In this document: positions 1 through 11,517 of the stretch, piece by piece | Layout: every line of letters begins with the position of its first letter | Position numbering within the stretch: position 1 is the first letter of the stretch | Program-made: the position numbers and the translations under genes | Source of the DNA: Pseudoscleropodium purum | Lineage: Eukaryota > Streptophyta > Bryopsida > Hypnales > Brachytheciaceae | Length of the DNA: 64,000 bases | Direction: 5' to 3' | NCBI GenBank assembly: GCA_963969395.1 | Contig: OZ017804.1 | Location: forward strand, 20,770,001-20,834,000 | Notes under the pieces: model-generated | The model's database searches: none | Told to the model about the DNA's origin: nothing | What the model saw: only the letters and a program-made list of their open reading frames with translations

Positions 1-719
1 CTGGTCCCTTTTTGCATTCTTGTAAAGGAGACTCCTACACTAAACAAAAATTTGTCTTCTATGGCTCCTCCAAACCAACTCCAATCCTTGAATTCATTGA
101 TAATTAAGTCCCTCCCATGTACCTATCAAATCACCATACCTAGTATGCGGAGGATCATTGCCTAGTTACACAAATGTTTTAGCCTGTGTCACGATTCAAA
201 ACTTTGCCAGAAAACTTGAGATTGGATCCGAATTTTGCACTCCATTGATGGTGAATTATTGTCGTCAAGCCACTCATGCAGTTGCAATCCTCATCACGTA
301 GTCAGCAATGCGGCACACTCTCTGAATGACATGGTGGAATTGGGAGAAGCAAATTCAAAATATGGATTAAAAAAAATTGCACGGGGCAATCATTCAGTTC
401 TACAACCCTAGAAGAAGAGGCAGTACACCTACTAACGACTCTACAGAAGGCTGTGTTCTTTGGCCACTCCATTATTAAGTTTTTCATCTGTGTGCTCCGC
501 AACTGTACACATGAAAATTTCAGCTGAAATTGGTGGCTAAAAAGCAAAATACAAAATGACTGGAACTTCAACTTGCCATTGTTGTACTGACACATTTCCA
601 AATGTTGGAAATATGGAAATGTACTATACATAAATTTAGCTCAATTTAGCAAAACTTTGACCAAGAATGTTTGAAGGTGGGCACACCCAATACTGTCACT
701 TTTGGGTACTATGTCAGTT

Positions 720-990
720 GCTATTATTAGATTGGTCAAATTTTCATTGATTTTCTTGTTGGCAAGTGAAAGGAGGTTTCAACGCACCCAATAAACACAA
801 CATTTGGATACCACAAGCAGAAGTTATGAAGGAATAGAAGTTATGAAGAAACAAAGAGTGTTTTTTTTCGGTTGAGGTTCTGAAATCATTTCTTCCACAT
901 AGTAAACAAGTTGATGATGTCAGCTTTTTCTTCCGTGGGGTGTATTTGCAGGTGCCCACCACTTATATCCACAAGAGCTGTGAAATGTAC
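720..990 (+). repeat. Dispersed repeat family D, intergenic copy
   Basis: The segment shares, in order, an ATTGGTCA block, a TTCTTGTTGGCAAG block, a TTTGGATACC block, a GTTATGAA block and a TTCTTCCACATAG block with 1790-1985. Related shorter copies occur at 29940-30145 and within introns of three genes in this window. No open frame is conserved between copies, so it is probably a non-coding element. Confidence 0.65.
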
Positions 991-1789
991 AGTACAACTG
1001 AGTGGTATGCATAGAAATTTTAGAACATTTCGCAGGGTTTTTTTTCTTGCAACTCAATCCATTGAGCTAATTATGAAAATCACTTTGGGGACCATTGGTG
1101 GTGACTGCAGTGCTGCAATGCTGCAAGCATATTTTGCAGGCAGCACACTTATTATGGTGCATGAAAACCAGGGGCAAAAATTGTCCATGTGTCAAAAAAA
1201 AAAAAAAAAATGGGGCAAAACATGGCATGTTTTTCAAGACTGAAATTGGGTTCCTCGAAGTGACCCGAAGGAAGTCATAGCTAGTGAGAAGTCCAACGAC
1301 TAAGCTATGACTTGAAAATGAAAAAGACTCAATGATAGAGAGAGAGAGAGAGAGATTGTTGCTTTCGTTCAAAAGGGGATGATGTGCTTTTGTAGTGGAC
1401 ATTAAGTTAGGTGAGGTCCTGTGGAGAAAGGATTCCAATTGCAGGTTGTATGTTATAAAAGGGAGGATGCCCTGCAGTACATTAAATCCTCCATTCGAAG
1501 CGGGCCCTGCAGGATAATCATGCGATTCCTGGGGGGTAAAAGTAAAAAAAAAGCTCCTTATATTGTGTCGTGCCTAGGGTAAGATGAAGATCTCCCCTAG
1601 CTAATTTGGGGTCTCTGATTGCAAATATGAATTTAGAATTTGAAAAAAAAAAAATTTGCAGCAAATAAAAAATTCATGGGTTTTCTCTGAAGGTAAATTT
1701 GGCCTGCAGGGCTCACTTTGAATGGAGGATTTAGTGTCCTCCGGATGCCACATCCAAAATTGCAACTTTTTGCTACTGAGCCTATTTGC

Positions 1790-1985
1790 TGTTATTAGAT
1801 TGGTCAGATTTTCATATGTTCTTGTTGGCAAGAACAAGGAGGTTCCAACACAATAAAGAACGTGGCATTTGGATACTGTAATGCAAAAGTTATTAAAGAA
1901 CGAAGTTTGGTTCTAAAAGCATTTCTTCCACATAGGTACACAACTGACTTTGGAGATTTACACAAAGTGTAGATGGTGGTTTCAG
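1790..1985 (+). repeat. Dispersed repeat family D, second intergenic copy
   Basis: It aligns by eye with 720-990 through the GTTGGCAAG, TTTGGATAC and TTTCTTCCACATAG blocks, with small gaps. It continues into a GAGATTTACACAAAG block that is also recognisable near the 3' end of the F-box gene intron. Confidence 0.6.
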
Positions 1986-2504
1986 GTCAGTGATACATTT
2001 GGGTGTACCTATCTTACTACTATTCACAAAATGTAGGAATAAATTTCAATGGTTGCTAAGATAAGCAATAAGAAACAATGGTGCAATTGTAAAAATGATT
2101 TTCAGATTTTATGTGATTTTTTAAAGATTTATTGAAGGGTATTGCCTTAAATACGGGAATGTACTCCCTTATTGTCCCTCATTACCCTTGCATTTTTTCT
2201 TTTGGAGAAATCATTGAAATTTTGAATTTTTCACCCATAATAAAATTGGAAAATTTTGATTTTATATTTGCAATTGGAGGGCCGAATTTTGATAGGAGAG
2301 GTGATCAAATACAAAGAAAATATGGCAAAAAATAGGAGGCAATTTTTTGCATTTACTTTTCGTAAGGGCAATAAAGGGGGGCAATCCTTTATAACTTGTT
2401 GCGTTGGACATCTCATTTCTACCCATAGATATGCTTGTCAAGGTCAGAAAAATAACTATAGTAGGGCATCTACCAACCCATGACCAATCCAATCTATAGC
2501 GACC

Positions 2505-3447
2505 TTAACCTCTAGAATTCTATGATGATGTTTTCATCAAAAATACTCAAAAATTCTCATTTTTTTATACAAATGACAAATTTTTGAAAAAAAAACTTTT
2601 TTTGACACATATAACCATAGGATCTTATAGTATGTAGTATCAAAAACATGTGGTAAAAATTTCAGAAATTTCCACCAAGTGAATTGCAAGATTTAAGCAT
2701 TCAAATTCACTAAAATCACTTTTTTGGCCCTGCGAAAAACAGGGCAGTTGCACTTCACAAGCTCACTTTTCTACAAAAAAGTGTCCAAAATGGTGGTGTT
2801 TCTTTGGGTTCTTTTTCTTAGACAAGTTTGCCACATTCTTGAAAATTTTCAAATCATTTGGAATTGTTCAACATAAAGGAAAAGAATAGTAAATAGACAA
2901 TAGTAGAAAATGATTCAAAATACTAAATTGTTAAGAATTAAATTATGGAATTAAAAAATACCAATCCCAATAGTTAGAATGTTTTAATAAAAAGAAATCT
3001 ACATCTTATGAGTTATGATTTTATTTTTTTTCAAAAATATTGAAAATTGAGTAAGATAAAGGACTTCAAGGGGTTTTTAAGAGTAAAAAGTCCATAACTG
3101 CCCGCAAAGAAAAAATCCTATCTTTTGACTCATTGATCATAATGGAATGATTCAAAGCTTTCCACATATACATAACTCTAAAAAAACAATTTCAAATTTT
3201 TGATCTTGAAAAAAATATTTTTTTCAAATTTGCCTAAACTGCCTATTTATGAAGAAAAAAAAACAAATTAGGCCATAGCTTTTAATTCCTATTTCCAAAT
3301 GTCATGAAATTTCACACATATGAAAGATACTCCTCATCTCCACCTTCTACTAAAATTTGGGCTAAAAATATGAAAATCACTAGTCACATGCAGCTACCCA
3401 AATTTTTTATATAACCCCAAAATGCAGCTTGGTCCTTTAGGAGTTAA
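2505..3447 (-). mobile_element. Non-autonomous TTAA-ended element, family B copy 1 (about 943 bp)
   Basis: The segment is bounded by TTAA on both sides. It is the reverse-complement relative of the units at 43653-44637 and 62344-63277. Shared internal landmarks include a block around AAATTTGGGC with a GAAATTTCA block beside it, and a block around ATCTTATAG. The terminal 18-20 bases form an imperfect inverted repeat (TTAACTCCTAAAGGACCAAG at one end). No transposase frame is present, so any mobility must have been supplied in trans. Confidence 0.7.
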
Positions 3448-4342
3448 TACTAACCACTAACTTCTAGTGCCTGAATAAATTGATTTGCATTGATTTGAAA
3501 CAAACTTAGAGTGAATTGATGAGAGTGTGTCATTAAAACATAGATCTTGTCTATTCTAGATACATACTATCCTCATTTTGTGTAATCAACTTCCTAAAAG
3601 AAGCAATTGATTCCTTCATTTATATTTTTGTTTTTCAATGCAAATAACTTACAATGGATTTTTTTAGATGTTTGTAGTGGAAGTTTTAACTAGAATGGAG
3701 TAGTTTACCTTAAATAGATGTTTATGGCACAATCTTCAATACAAGGACATAGAAACTAGGTCATATAGTTAGAAAATCACTTCACATGTAATTTTGATGT
3801 CTTATAACTTTTGGAGTCAATATCATTCAACTATCACTCATTTTCAAACTTCACTTAAATTTAGCTACAAGACATATACCTATAAGAAAACAAGAAAGCT
3901 AACAAGAACAATGTAATCATAAGGTTTTGTTAGAGGTAGACAACACTTATTAATTTATTGATTAGTTGGATTCAACATCTATACTCTAATCTAAATCCTA
4001 ACCAAGTTGTGTGCAATGTGAATGGGATTGTAGATAAGATTTGGAAACTAGGATTGAGAAGCTAGAATCGATGCTATAGTCATTGTCCCTTGGACAGAAC
4101 CAATAAAAAATCCATTGACACACAATGAATAGTTAGTTAGCCTTTAAAAAAATCTACCAAGCAAGCTAATGCTTTGTATTATAAATCACAATTTGAATTG
4201 CATAATATTTTATAATTAAAAAGTTTGTCTCCTTCTACAATATTCCATAATTTTTACCCATTGAAAGATCAACCAATGCTTGAAAAAATTGGATGTTACC
4301 TAGAGGTCCTACTCAAGGATGGATAAGATTTCAAACTGCTAC
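3448..4342. other. AT-rich gap without a gene
   Basis: Nothing coding is visible. All six frames are interrupted frequently and base composition matches the surrounding repeats. Confidence 0.6.
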
Positions 4343-4574
4343 TTAACCCTTAAACGCCAAAGGGGGGTGATCCTCGAAATCATCCTTTTCTATTATTGTG
4401 TGAATCACTAGCCCCCCAAATTGCAAAAGCAATCATTACAAGTCAAACTATTGTAGAAGAGCTTTCTTTTCCAAAACAAATTTTGAGAATGAATAGTTGC
4501 ACTTCTGTCCTAAACAATTTGATTCCCTTTCATCCATGAGACACAAAACATCCGCCTTGATGTTCAAGAGTTAA
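4343..4574 (+). mobile_element. TTAA-ended MITE, family A copy 1 (232 bp)
   Basis: The left end reads TTAACCCTTAAACGCCAA. The right end, reverse-complemented, reads TTAACTCTTGAACATCAAGG, giving imperfect inverted ends of about 18 bp. The interior carries the family landmark CAAACTATTGTAGAAGA and an ATGAATAGTTGCACTTCT block. There is no open frame. At least six relatives lie in this window. Confidence 0.75.
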
Positions 4575-5342
4575 CCATCCATCCATCCATCAATTAGGAA
4601 GGCCCATCCGATAAAATTTCAATATTCCACATCGCGAAACATTCCAACGGAGGCCTAAGCTTAGCATTTACTTGGTCCACTGGCTGCATCTTTTGTACAG
4701 GACTTGGTCCTTGGAGTTCCGAAGTAAAAGACAAGCCATTTCAACACAAACAGATAACTGTTGTGGGGACCAAAAAAACCAAAGCGGGGTTCAGTTGGTC
4801 CCCCGGATCTGGTCTGGAATAATAATAACTTGGGCTTTGGACCCTCATCACCGAGACTCCACCCCCTTGGCTGGAGACATGCATTCATTCAGAATTTCAA
4901 TTCGGTGGTCATCTAAAATTAGAGGTCTTTTGCCATTTCAGTTGTTCCGAAAAAAAAATTTAATTAAAATTTAGAGGTCTGCAATTATGCATCCATGAGG
5001 TTTCATTTGGTGCCACACATTGTAAGGTACACCAACAGTTTGTTTAGGTAAATTTAATATGGTCAAGTAAATTTAGTATGTTCAAACTGAAAGAAACAAG
5101 GGTATAGGATATTTATTGGACCCTCCTGTTTGTGTGAGTCATCCACCCATTACCACAATTTTAGCAACCCAGGGGCATTTTCTAATATTTTCTTTCATTT
5201 TTTATAAAGTGTCAAAGTGGTAATTATAAAATGTTGCCTGTAGTGGTACTTCAAATTTCAACATTCATTCACATATGGGACAGAAAATATCACATTAGCA
5301 CATATCACATTGATATCCATGATTCTATTTTCATCCACAATC
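4575..5342. other. Intergenic, with a small GC-richer patch
   Basis: Bases 4640-4900 are noticeably richer in GC than the neighbours and are open on both strands for about 75-100 codons. The predicted peptides show no domain and no splice context. I make no gene call. Confidence 0.5.
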
Positions 5343-5572
5343 TCAACCCTATAACATTGTCGCAAACACTAAGTATCCGATGGATGATAGAGAATTTTCT
5401 TGTTTACGACAAAAATGCAACTATTCATTTTTGGAGTTTTGTTGTGAAAGGGGAACATCTTCTACAATAGTTTGATTTCCAACGAATACTTTTCCATTTT
5501 TTAAGCGATTGATTCCCACAATATTAGAAAATGGTGATTTCTTTGGAGACCAACCTATCCTTACAAGGTTAA
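5343..5572 (-). mobile_element. TTAA-ended MITE, family A copy (230 bp)
   Basis: It starts with a mutated end (TCAACCC) and finishes with AAGGTTAA. The interior carries ATGCAACTATTCAT and ACAATAGTTTGA, the reverse-complement landmarks of family A, at the same spacing as in 24448-24677. Confidence 0.65.
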
Positions 5573-8500
5573 GATTGTTTTTAGTTTGATGTTGAATAGA
5601 GAAAAATTTCAATGTTTGTGATCATTTTAGATCCAAATTATTTTATCTGGTGGTGCAATTTGGCACTATTTTGCCAAAAATAATAGTCCTAATGCCACAA
5701 TGCACTTAGGGGTAGGGGACATGTTAGTACGTGGTTTAGTATGGGGCTATATGTAGGTTACCAATTTAGTTCCAAAAAAAATTTGAAAAGATGCAGAAAA
5801 ATCATTCAGTTCTTGTCGATCGGAATGTCTTTGATTCAATTTGCAATGATGACTTCTCTCAACCTTCTCAATCTCTCAAAAATACGTAAGTTGACAAATA
5901 ATTTCTTCAAGGTAACTAGACAACAGATTTGCTTGGTAATGAACAAAATTATCTTATGTAGCTTCTCAACCAACTTGAATTAACTAATAAGTCCCTTCCA
6001 CACATTTAATAAAGGATAATACCTTCCAAACATGGGGAGGACAATTGCTTGGTTGTACAATCTTAAGGACTTGATCAACAACTATATTCACTATTTTGCA
6101 TTTCCACATACTCATGAGTAAAGCTATTTTATAAAAATAGATATGAACTCCATTTTTATAGCATGGCCTTCTAATATGGTAGTTGGTGTTTATTAAATTT
6201 GAAAATTAAAACAATTTATAGAACACCAACTATACTAAAGTGTAGTAGACCATCAAGGCAATATTTGCAAAAACAACTCAATCCATTTGACTATCTAGAC
6301 TACAACTTGTAAGATTATAGCAATTGAAGTAAGTGAAACTATTTTCTCTAATCCAACCAAATATCAACATCAAACTTTGAGCCTTCTTATAATGAGATTT
6401 CCTACTCTATTCACAATTGAGCCTCTACACCATAGGGTACTACAACTTCTAAGGTATAGTAATGGAAAATTATAGAACCTAATAATTGTTCTATTTTATT
6501 CTAAATCACCTTGCAATATAAGGTGAAGTAAACCAACAATATGCTAATCATTTTTTGATGAGTTTTTGTGCACTAGGAATTTTATGTTTTTTTAAATTTG
6601 AATAGTGAAAATATAAAGACTAATTTAGAATATGAGGAATAAATTTCAAAATATTCAGTGACACAAGCTTTGGGATTGAGGTAAAACATCAAAAATCATC
6701 AAAATAAACAATTCAACTTTGTTGGAGGTACCTTTAGGAAAAAAAACATTTTTGTAGTATTGGCAATTGAAAATCATGAGTTTTCAAAAAGAAAAGAATA
6801 GAAAACTAAAGATAAGACAAGTAATTACTTATAAATTTTAAAGTGGACCAAAGCTCCATAGACCATTGAAAATGTTTACATAAACTTGTCATAAAACTGA
6901 AATCCAGAAAACTAATAATCAACGAATTACAATTTTGTACAGGAATAGTTTAATTGTACATTGGGAATACTTTCAAAATAAGTCAACTTGTCAAAAATGG
7001 GTCAATAAATGGTTTAGGATGTTTTCACTTTATAATATTTGAAGTTAAGAGAGAAATGTGTTTTAAAAAAAATTGCCTATCATAGTTAATAAAGTTGAAC
7101 ACATCTTAGAGTGTAATTTTGGAACTAAATTTTGTTTCTTACAATTTTATACCATATCATATTAGCTACACATATGCCAAATTTCAAAAGTAAATGAGGG
7201 GTTTAACAAAAGATTCCTAAAGTGCCCAACAACCCAAATTTTTTGGTTAGCATCACTTTTTGAGTCATGCATGTGACCACTAAACTTTTTTTCCTTCCTC
7301 CAAAGGTGGGTATTAAATGCACCTTGTGCCAAAATTTTAGAAATACATTTTTTTCAAAATTGACTTTGTAAGAACCTATATGAATATAAAATTGTTGGTT
7401 CAACAAAAAATTATTCATTTAGGGTTAAAATCATGTAACCTTCTTCATCATTTTGAATCTTGGATGCAATAAGGTAGGAGGTCTAAAAAACATACCTATA
7501 AGAGCTAATTGCATATTTTGATTGCAAATTTTCTCATAAATTTTTATTGGAGGCTTAAAATCTCAAATGGATTTTTTATAATGAAATTTAACTTAATTTA
7601 CCAATTTTTCGAAGTTAAAGAGTTTTTTGAAAAAAGTTATTCTACCATGCCTAAATGAAGTTTGAAATTCTACTTCAAAAATATTTCCTATATTTTGACA
7701 ACAAATAGTCAAGCTTTCATCTTCAAATTATCCCATATTCTTTAAGGATATATGATGGACAATGGATTTCAATATAAAAATGATGTCTCTACCATCTACT
7801 CTAAAAATTTAAAATGAAGCAAGTCCTTCATTTTACCATCAAAATATATTTTTGATGGCCATTGGTTAACTTGCATAATTGATGAACAAAAACTAAACCC
7901 CATGTACTTAAAATGATTCCCATAAATTTGATACATAATGGATTAATGTAAAAATATTTCCACACAAATATGACAAGCATATTTTTTTTCAACAAGTTTT
8001 ATTGAATTTGAGCATTAGATACAAAAGTTATAGCTTCTCAAAGTTCATTGCAACCCCAAATGTATAAAAGATGTCAATGAAGATTGTTGGCTAGTGCATT
8101 TCAATTTGTGGAGTTGTCCATAAGACTTCTCGAGTTGGTATTTACACTACAACCAATCAAAACTTCTTAAGGCATTATTTAATTGTCTTTCCATCTTGTC
8201 CAACATTCCACCAACTACCTCAAATAACCATGTCTTGGCAAAGACTTCTTGAACAACCAATGCACTTCTTCACCATAGTGTAAAGCAACTCTTATTGCCT
8301 TGATGACACTTGGAAGTGGTCATTTGAGTTTAATCACCTATTTTTGCAAAAAGGGAACCAAAACCTTCATTGTGTTAGAAGCCAACACAGCATGATTTGA
8401 TTGCATGCAACATGCCTTGTTGTCATTCAAGTAGTATAAGAGTTCAAATGCATTCTAGAATAAGTAATAAAAGAGGCACCACATAAACATGGATTTGGCA

Positions 8501-9741
8501 TGACTTTACAACTGACTCTCTTGAATAATCTTATACACTTTTGCACAATTGGAATTCCAAAAAAAGTATCAATTTCCAATTTGGGTCAAAGCACCAAAAA
8601 TTGGCAGTTTCTGACAATTTCTCTTAAAAAACACCTCTTTCAAAATACTTATTCTAAAAGTGCTTACAACAATAGCAATAGCAAAGTTCATTTCAATTTG
8701 CTTGATGTTCTGAATCTCCTGAATCCTGATAGTCATTCCTAGAGGCAAAGTTTGTGATTCTAACTTTGCCATCAATGACCCGAGCCACCGTCATCCGCTC
8801 AGTCATCGTCATTTGCACAATTCCATTTCCGTTCAGCACCGAATGCCCTTGTTCAAGTCTTTGGCATAGCCCCTGTCCACAACGATAGTAAAAACGAAAT
8901 ATTCACTTCAAAAACTACACACTCAATACAATCAGGCACTCAAATATGAAACAGAGGATTCAAGTATATTTTATACACATGCTTCTCAAACCTTTCTGTG
9001 TTCACTCAGATAATTTATCATTTTGACAAGAACCACCTGATGCAACGTGCAGGCAACAAACCGATTAATGAACACACAAACAAGCAGCTAAACATCGAGA
9101 ATCTGTGTCCCTAATTTTATATCTTTGAGTATTATCCAATTTTAAATGAGTATGGAAATGTGCATTTTCACATGTGGTATACTGAATTATGTGTAATATA
9201 CTTAAGCTCCATAGGGACTTTAATATTGACTGGATAATCTTTCCAAATAAAAAACGAGTATGCAATAAGTTGCAACACATTTTTCAAGTCCAGAGTAACA
9301 TTTAGAGCGAGTTGTGGCAAGCATAGCCCTTCTTACATTTTATTAAAAAGTAATCAATTTGCAATATGTTGTAGCCCACATGGCTTAGTCAAGGATAACA
9401 TTTCTTATGATTTTTTGTAAACATAAGATGAGTCGATAAAATGAGGAAGATTGATGAACTCACCCTTGCAACATTCAAGCCCCGGTAATCGGTAATAAAA
9501 CCAATTTTCAGATGGTGATTCGTTCGCACAGCAGAGAAGCTGATCGCATCCTCTCGTTCTCTTGAAAGTCACCTCCACTGTACCGCTTCACGTAGAGCTT
9601 GGAGATGCAGAGGTTGTGCCCAAGCCTCTACTTTCATCAAGCAATGAAGAGCACACCAATGTTCCTTAACTCACACATTGCAGGCTGAATTCCATGGCGA
9701 ACTTTGGACTTCCATTGTCCAGTGAACGCAATTCAGGTCCA
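5573..9741. other. Long AT-rich intergenic tract
   Basis: No gene is supported. Open frames are under 85 codons and low in complexity. The last 250 bases or so (9470-9730) are richer in GC and may be the 3' untranslated end of the minus-strand F-box gene. The block around 8760-8890 is also GC-richer but has no recognisable product. Confidence 0.5.
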
Positions 9742-11517
9742 TCATTCACTTAACTCTGGCGGTTTGAGAAATGGCTGATTGTCTTGGACACATAGTGGCA
9801 ACTGCGTAGATGAGTTTGCTAAAATTATCCTCAGACTCAGCTTCATAAGCTTCGCATGAAAAAATACAGAAAGCACCTCTTCCTTAGCGAGCTCCAAAGA
9901 AGCCTGTCTCAATGGATGCGCAGGTAATTCACAATTAAGCCCGCTCATCACATTGCAGATAATCAATTTTCCTGTGTGACGCGAAACCAACACGACAGAG
10001 TCCGAATTGATAGGAAATCCGCACGCAATATCATGTTGCAATCCCAATTTATTTTCCTCTCCATAAAAAATTCGCTGAAGCTCCAAATAAGGGATTTTCA
10101 CAATCGAATTGCTGGAATTTTCCAAGATCTCTCTGATCTCAAAAATTAATCTTTTGGAGTAATTGCCACGACGAAACGTCGTGCGGCTCAATGAACCGTG
10201 GGGCTCATCACCCAACCACGTGGTTATGAACATGCGGTTGTTGAATACTATGAGCTCAGGATATCCAGGATTTGGGGATTCAACCGCAAGTACTCTTTTC
10301 CAGCAAGTTTCTTCAAGGTTGTAACTTAGAAGAAGAACGGCACTGTGAATGTAGAAAGTAGCATAGAATGTGCCCTGAAAGTAGACAGCCGACTGCACAT
10401 ACCTTACTCCATCCACTACTGGAACTCCAAGCTCCTCCACTGGGTTTCCCAGATCGCGCCATGCATCGGTGGATGATTCGTACAGAACGAACCTTGTGTG
10501 TAGCCCCTCTGCTCGACTAAGGCAGGAAAAAATCAAGAGTTCGACTTGATCAGATGTTCAGCTAGTGTAAATCACCTTAGTGTGTATCACCTTAATCAGA
10601 CTTTATCAGCATGTACCTTTCGGCAAAGAAGAAATTTTAGAACGTCTCCCGAAAAAAACGTTGATCCTTGATAAATTTTGAACACCGTATCCAACTAACT
10701 CATGCTGTGGTGCATGGGATTCCTCTTTCATTCGCCAACAAGAACACATAAGAATTGGGCCAGTTTAATGGAAATCTCCCAATCAACATTCACCAATCGT
10801 CATTTCAGACGTTATATAACATCTGTCGATCACCATTCATAACTCTTGCATAACTATTCCAAGTAACATATTCTTTGATACGTTAGAATCCTCGATCATT
10901 CACCAACAAGAACGTATTACAACATGTATTAAAATATTTGCTCAATGCATAGCAGAAATGGCGAATATTTTGGAAGTCCCTACCTTAAACGAAACACCTT
11001 GAAGCCGACGTTGTCGACGACCGTCACAATTGCAGAAGGAGTGTCCCATCGACGGTAAAATACGTCTCCGCCAACAGCAGGAAGCGCCCGCGTCGTCTTC
11101 GCCACAGGGTCGTTCACAACTACTCTAAAACCCCCGCCGCAGTCAAAAAATTCACAAACAAGGCCGTCGTCCATAGCCAAACATCGAGCATCATTCCTCT
11201 CCGCAGTTCCAACACTCCCGATTGCAAACTACCGACGCAAATCCAAATCCAAGAACCACGTTATCCGCCTGTACGCCAGGTCCGACCCAAGAGGACTTCC
11301 GGCTGCACAATTGCGCCGTGAGAAGCAAGTACGAATCTTCGCGCTTTCTCTCGAGAAATTCAGGACGACGGAGAAGCTCTTTCCATGCCTTGCAAACAGA
11401 TCGGCATGTGATGAACACAGGCACCGGCAAAAGAGATATCACTCTAGCTATGAGCTCCTCTGGGAGGGTGCTCCAATGACCCTGCTCAACTTCCTGGAGA
11501 ATTTCAGAAGTCGCCAT
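9742..11517 (-). CDS. F-box protein, two exons, apparent frameshift in exon 1
   Basis: The N-terminal 50 residues carry a clear F-box (TLPEELIARVISLLPV, then CRSVCKAWKELLRRPEF), the Skp1-binding module of SCF ubiquitin ligases. Exon 1 runs 11517 to 10984. The 467-base intron (10983-10517) has GT-AG ends. Exon 2 runs 10516 to the stop at 9742. Joining keeps frame and gives a C-terminal half of the F-box-associated/kelch-like kind (YESSTDAW is typical), which would bind the substrate. Within exon 1 the opening frame stops at about 11191, while the downstream frame (AMDDGLVCEFF onward) is offset and continues to the donor. A one-base shift near 11190-11225 is therefore needed. This could be a pseudogene, an assembly error or a missed micro-intron. 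The intron consists largely of family D repeat. The substrate is unknown. Confidence 0.65.
10540..10914 (-). repeat. Family D repeat, one long and one short copy filling the F-box gene intron
   Basis: Read on the minus strand, 10914-10836 and 10747-10540 each begin with a CTTGTTGG block followed by a GAATGA block and a TTGGA block. The second copy continues through TTCTAAAATTTCTTC to a GTGATTTACAC block close to the splice acceptor. Most of the 467-base intron is thus repeat-derived, in the same sense as the gene. Confidence 0.6.

Larger units (their letters stand above)
1..2504. other. AT-rich intergenic tract with dispersed repeats
   Basis: No coding region is supported here. Open frames are short, overlap on both strands and lack recognisable domains. 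The tract contains two direct copies of a dispersed repeat (about 720-990 and 1790-1985), a GA microsatellite near 1336-1355, and A-rich runs. The two copies share a stretch with a TTGTTGGCAAG core and a later TTTCTTCCACATAG core. I see no promoter or RNA gene. Confidence 0.6.

Noticed and set aside
4661..4974. GC-richer patch with frames on both strands
   Set aside because: No recognisable product and both strands open equally, which fits composition rather than coding.
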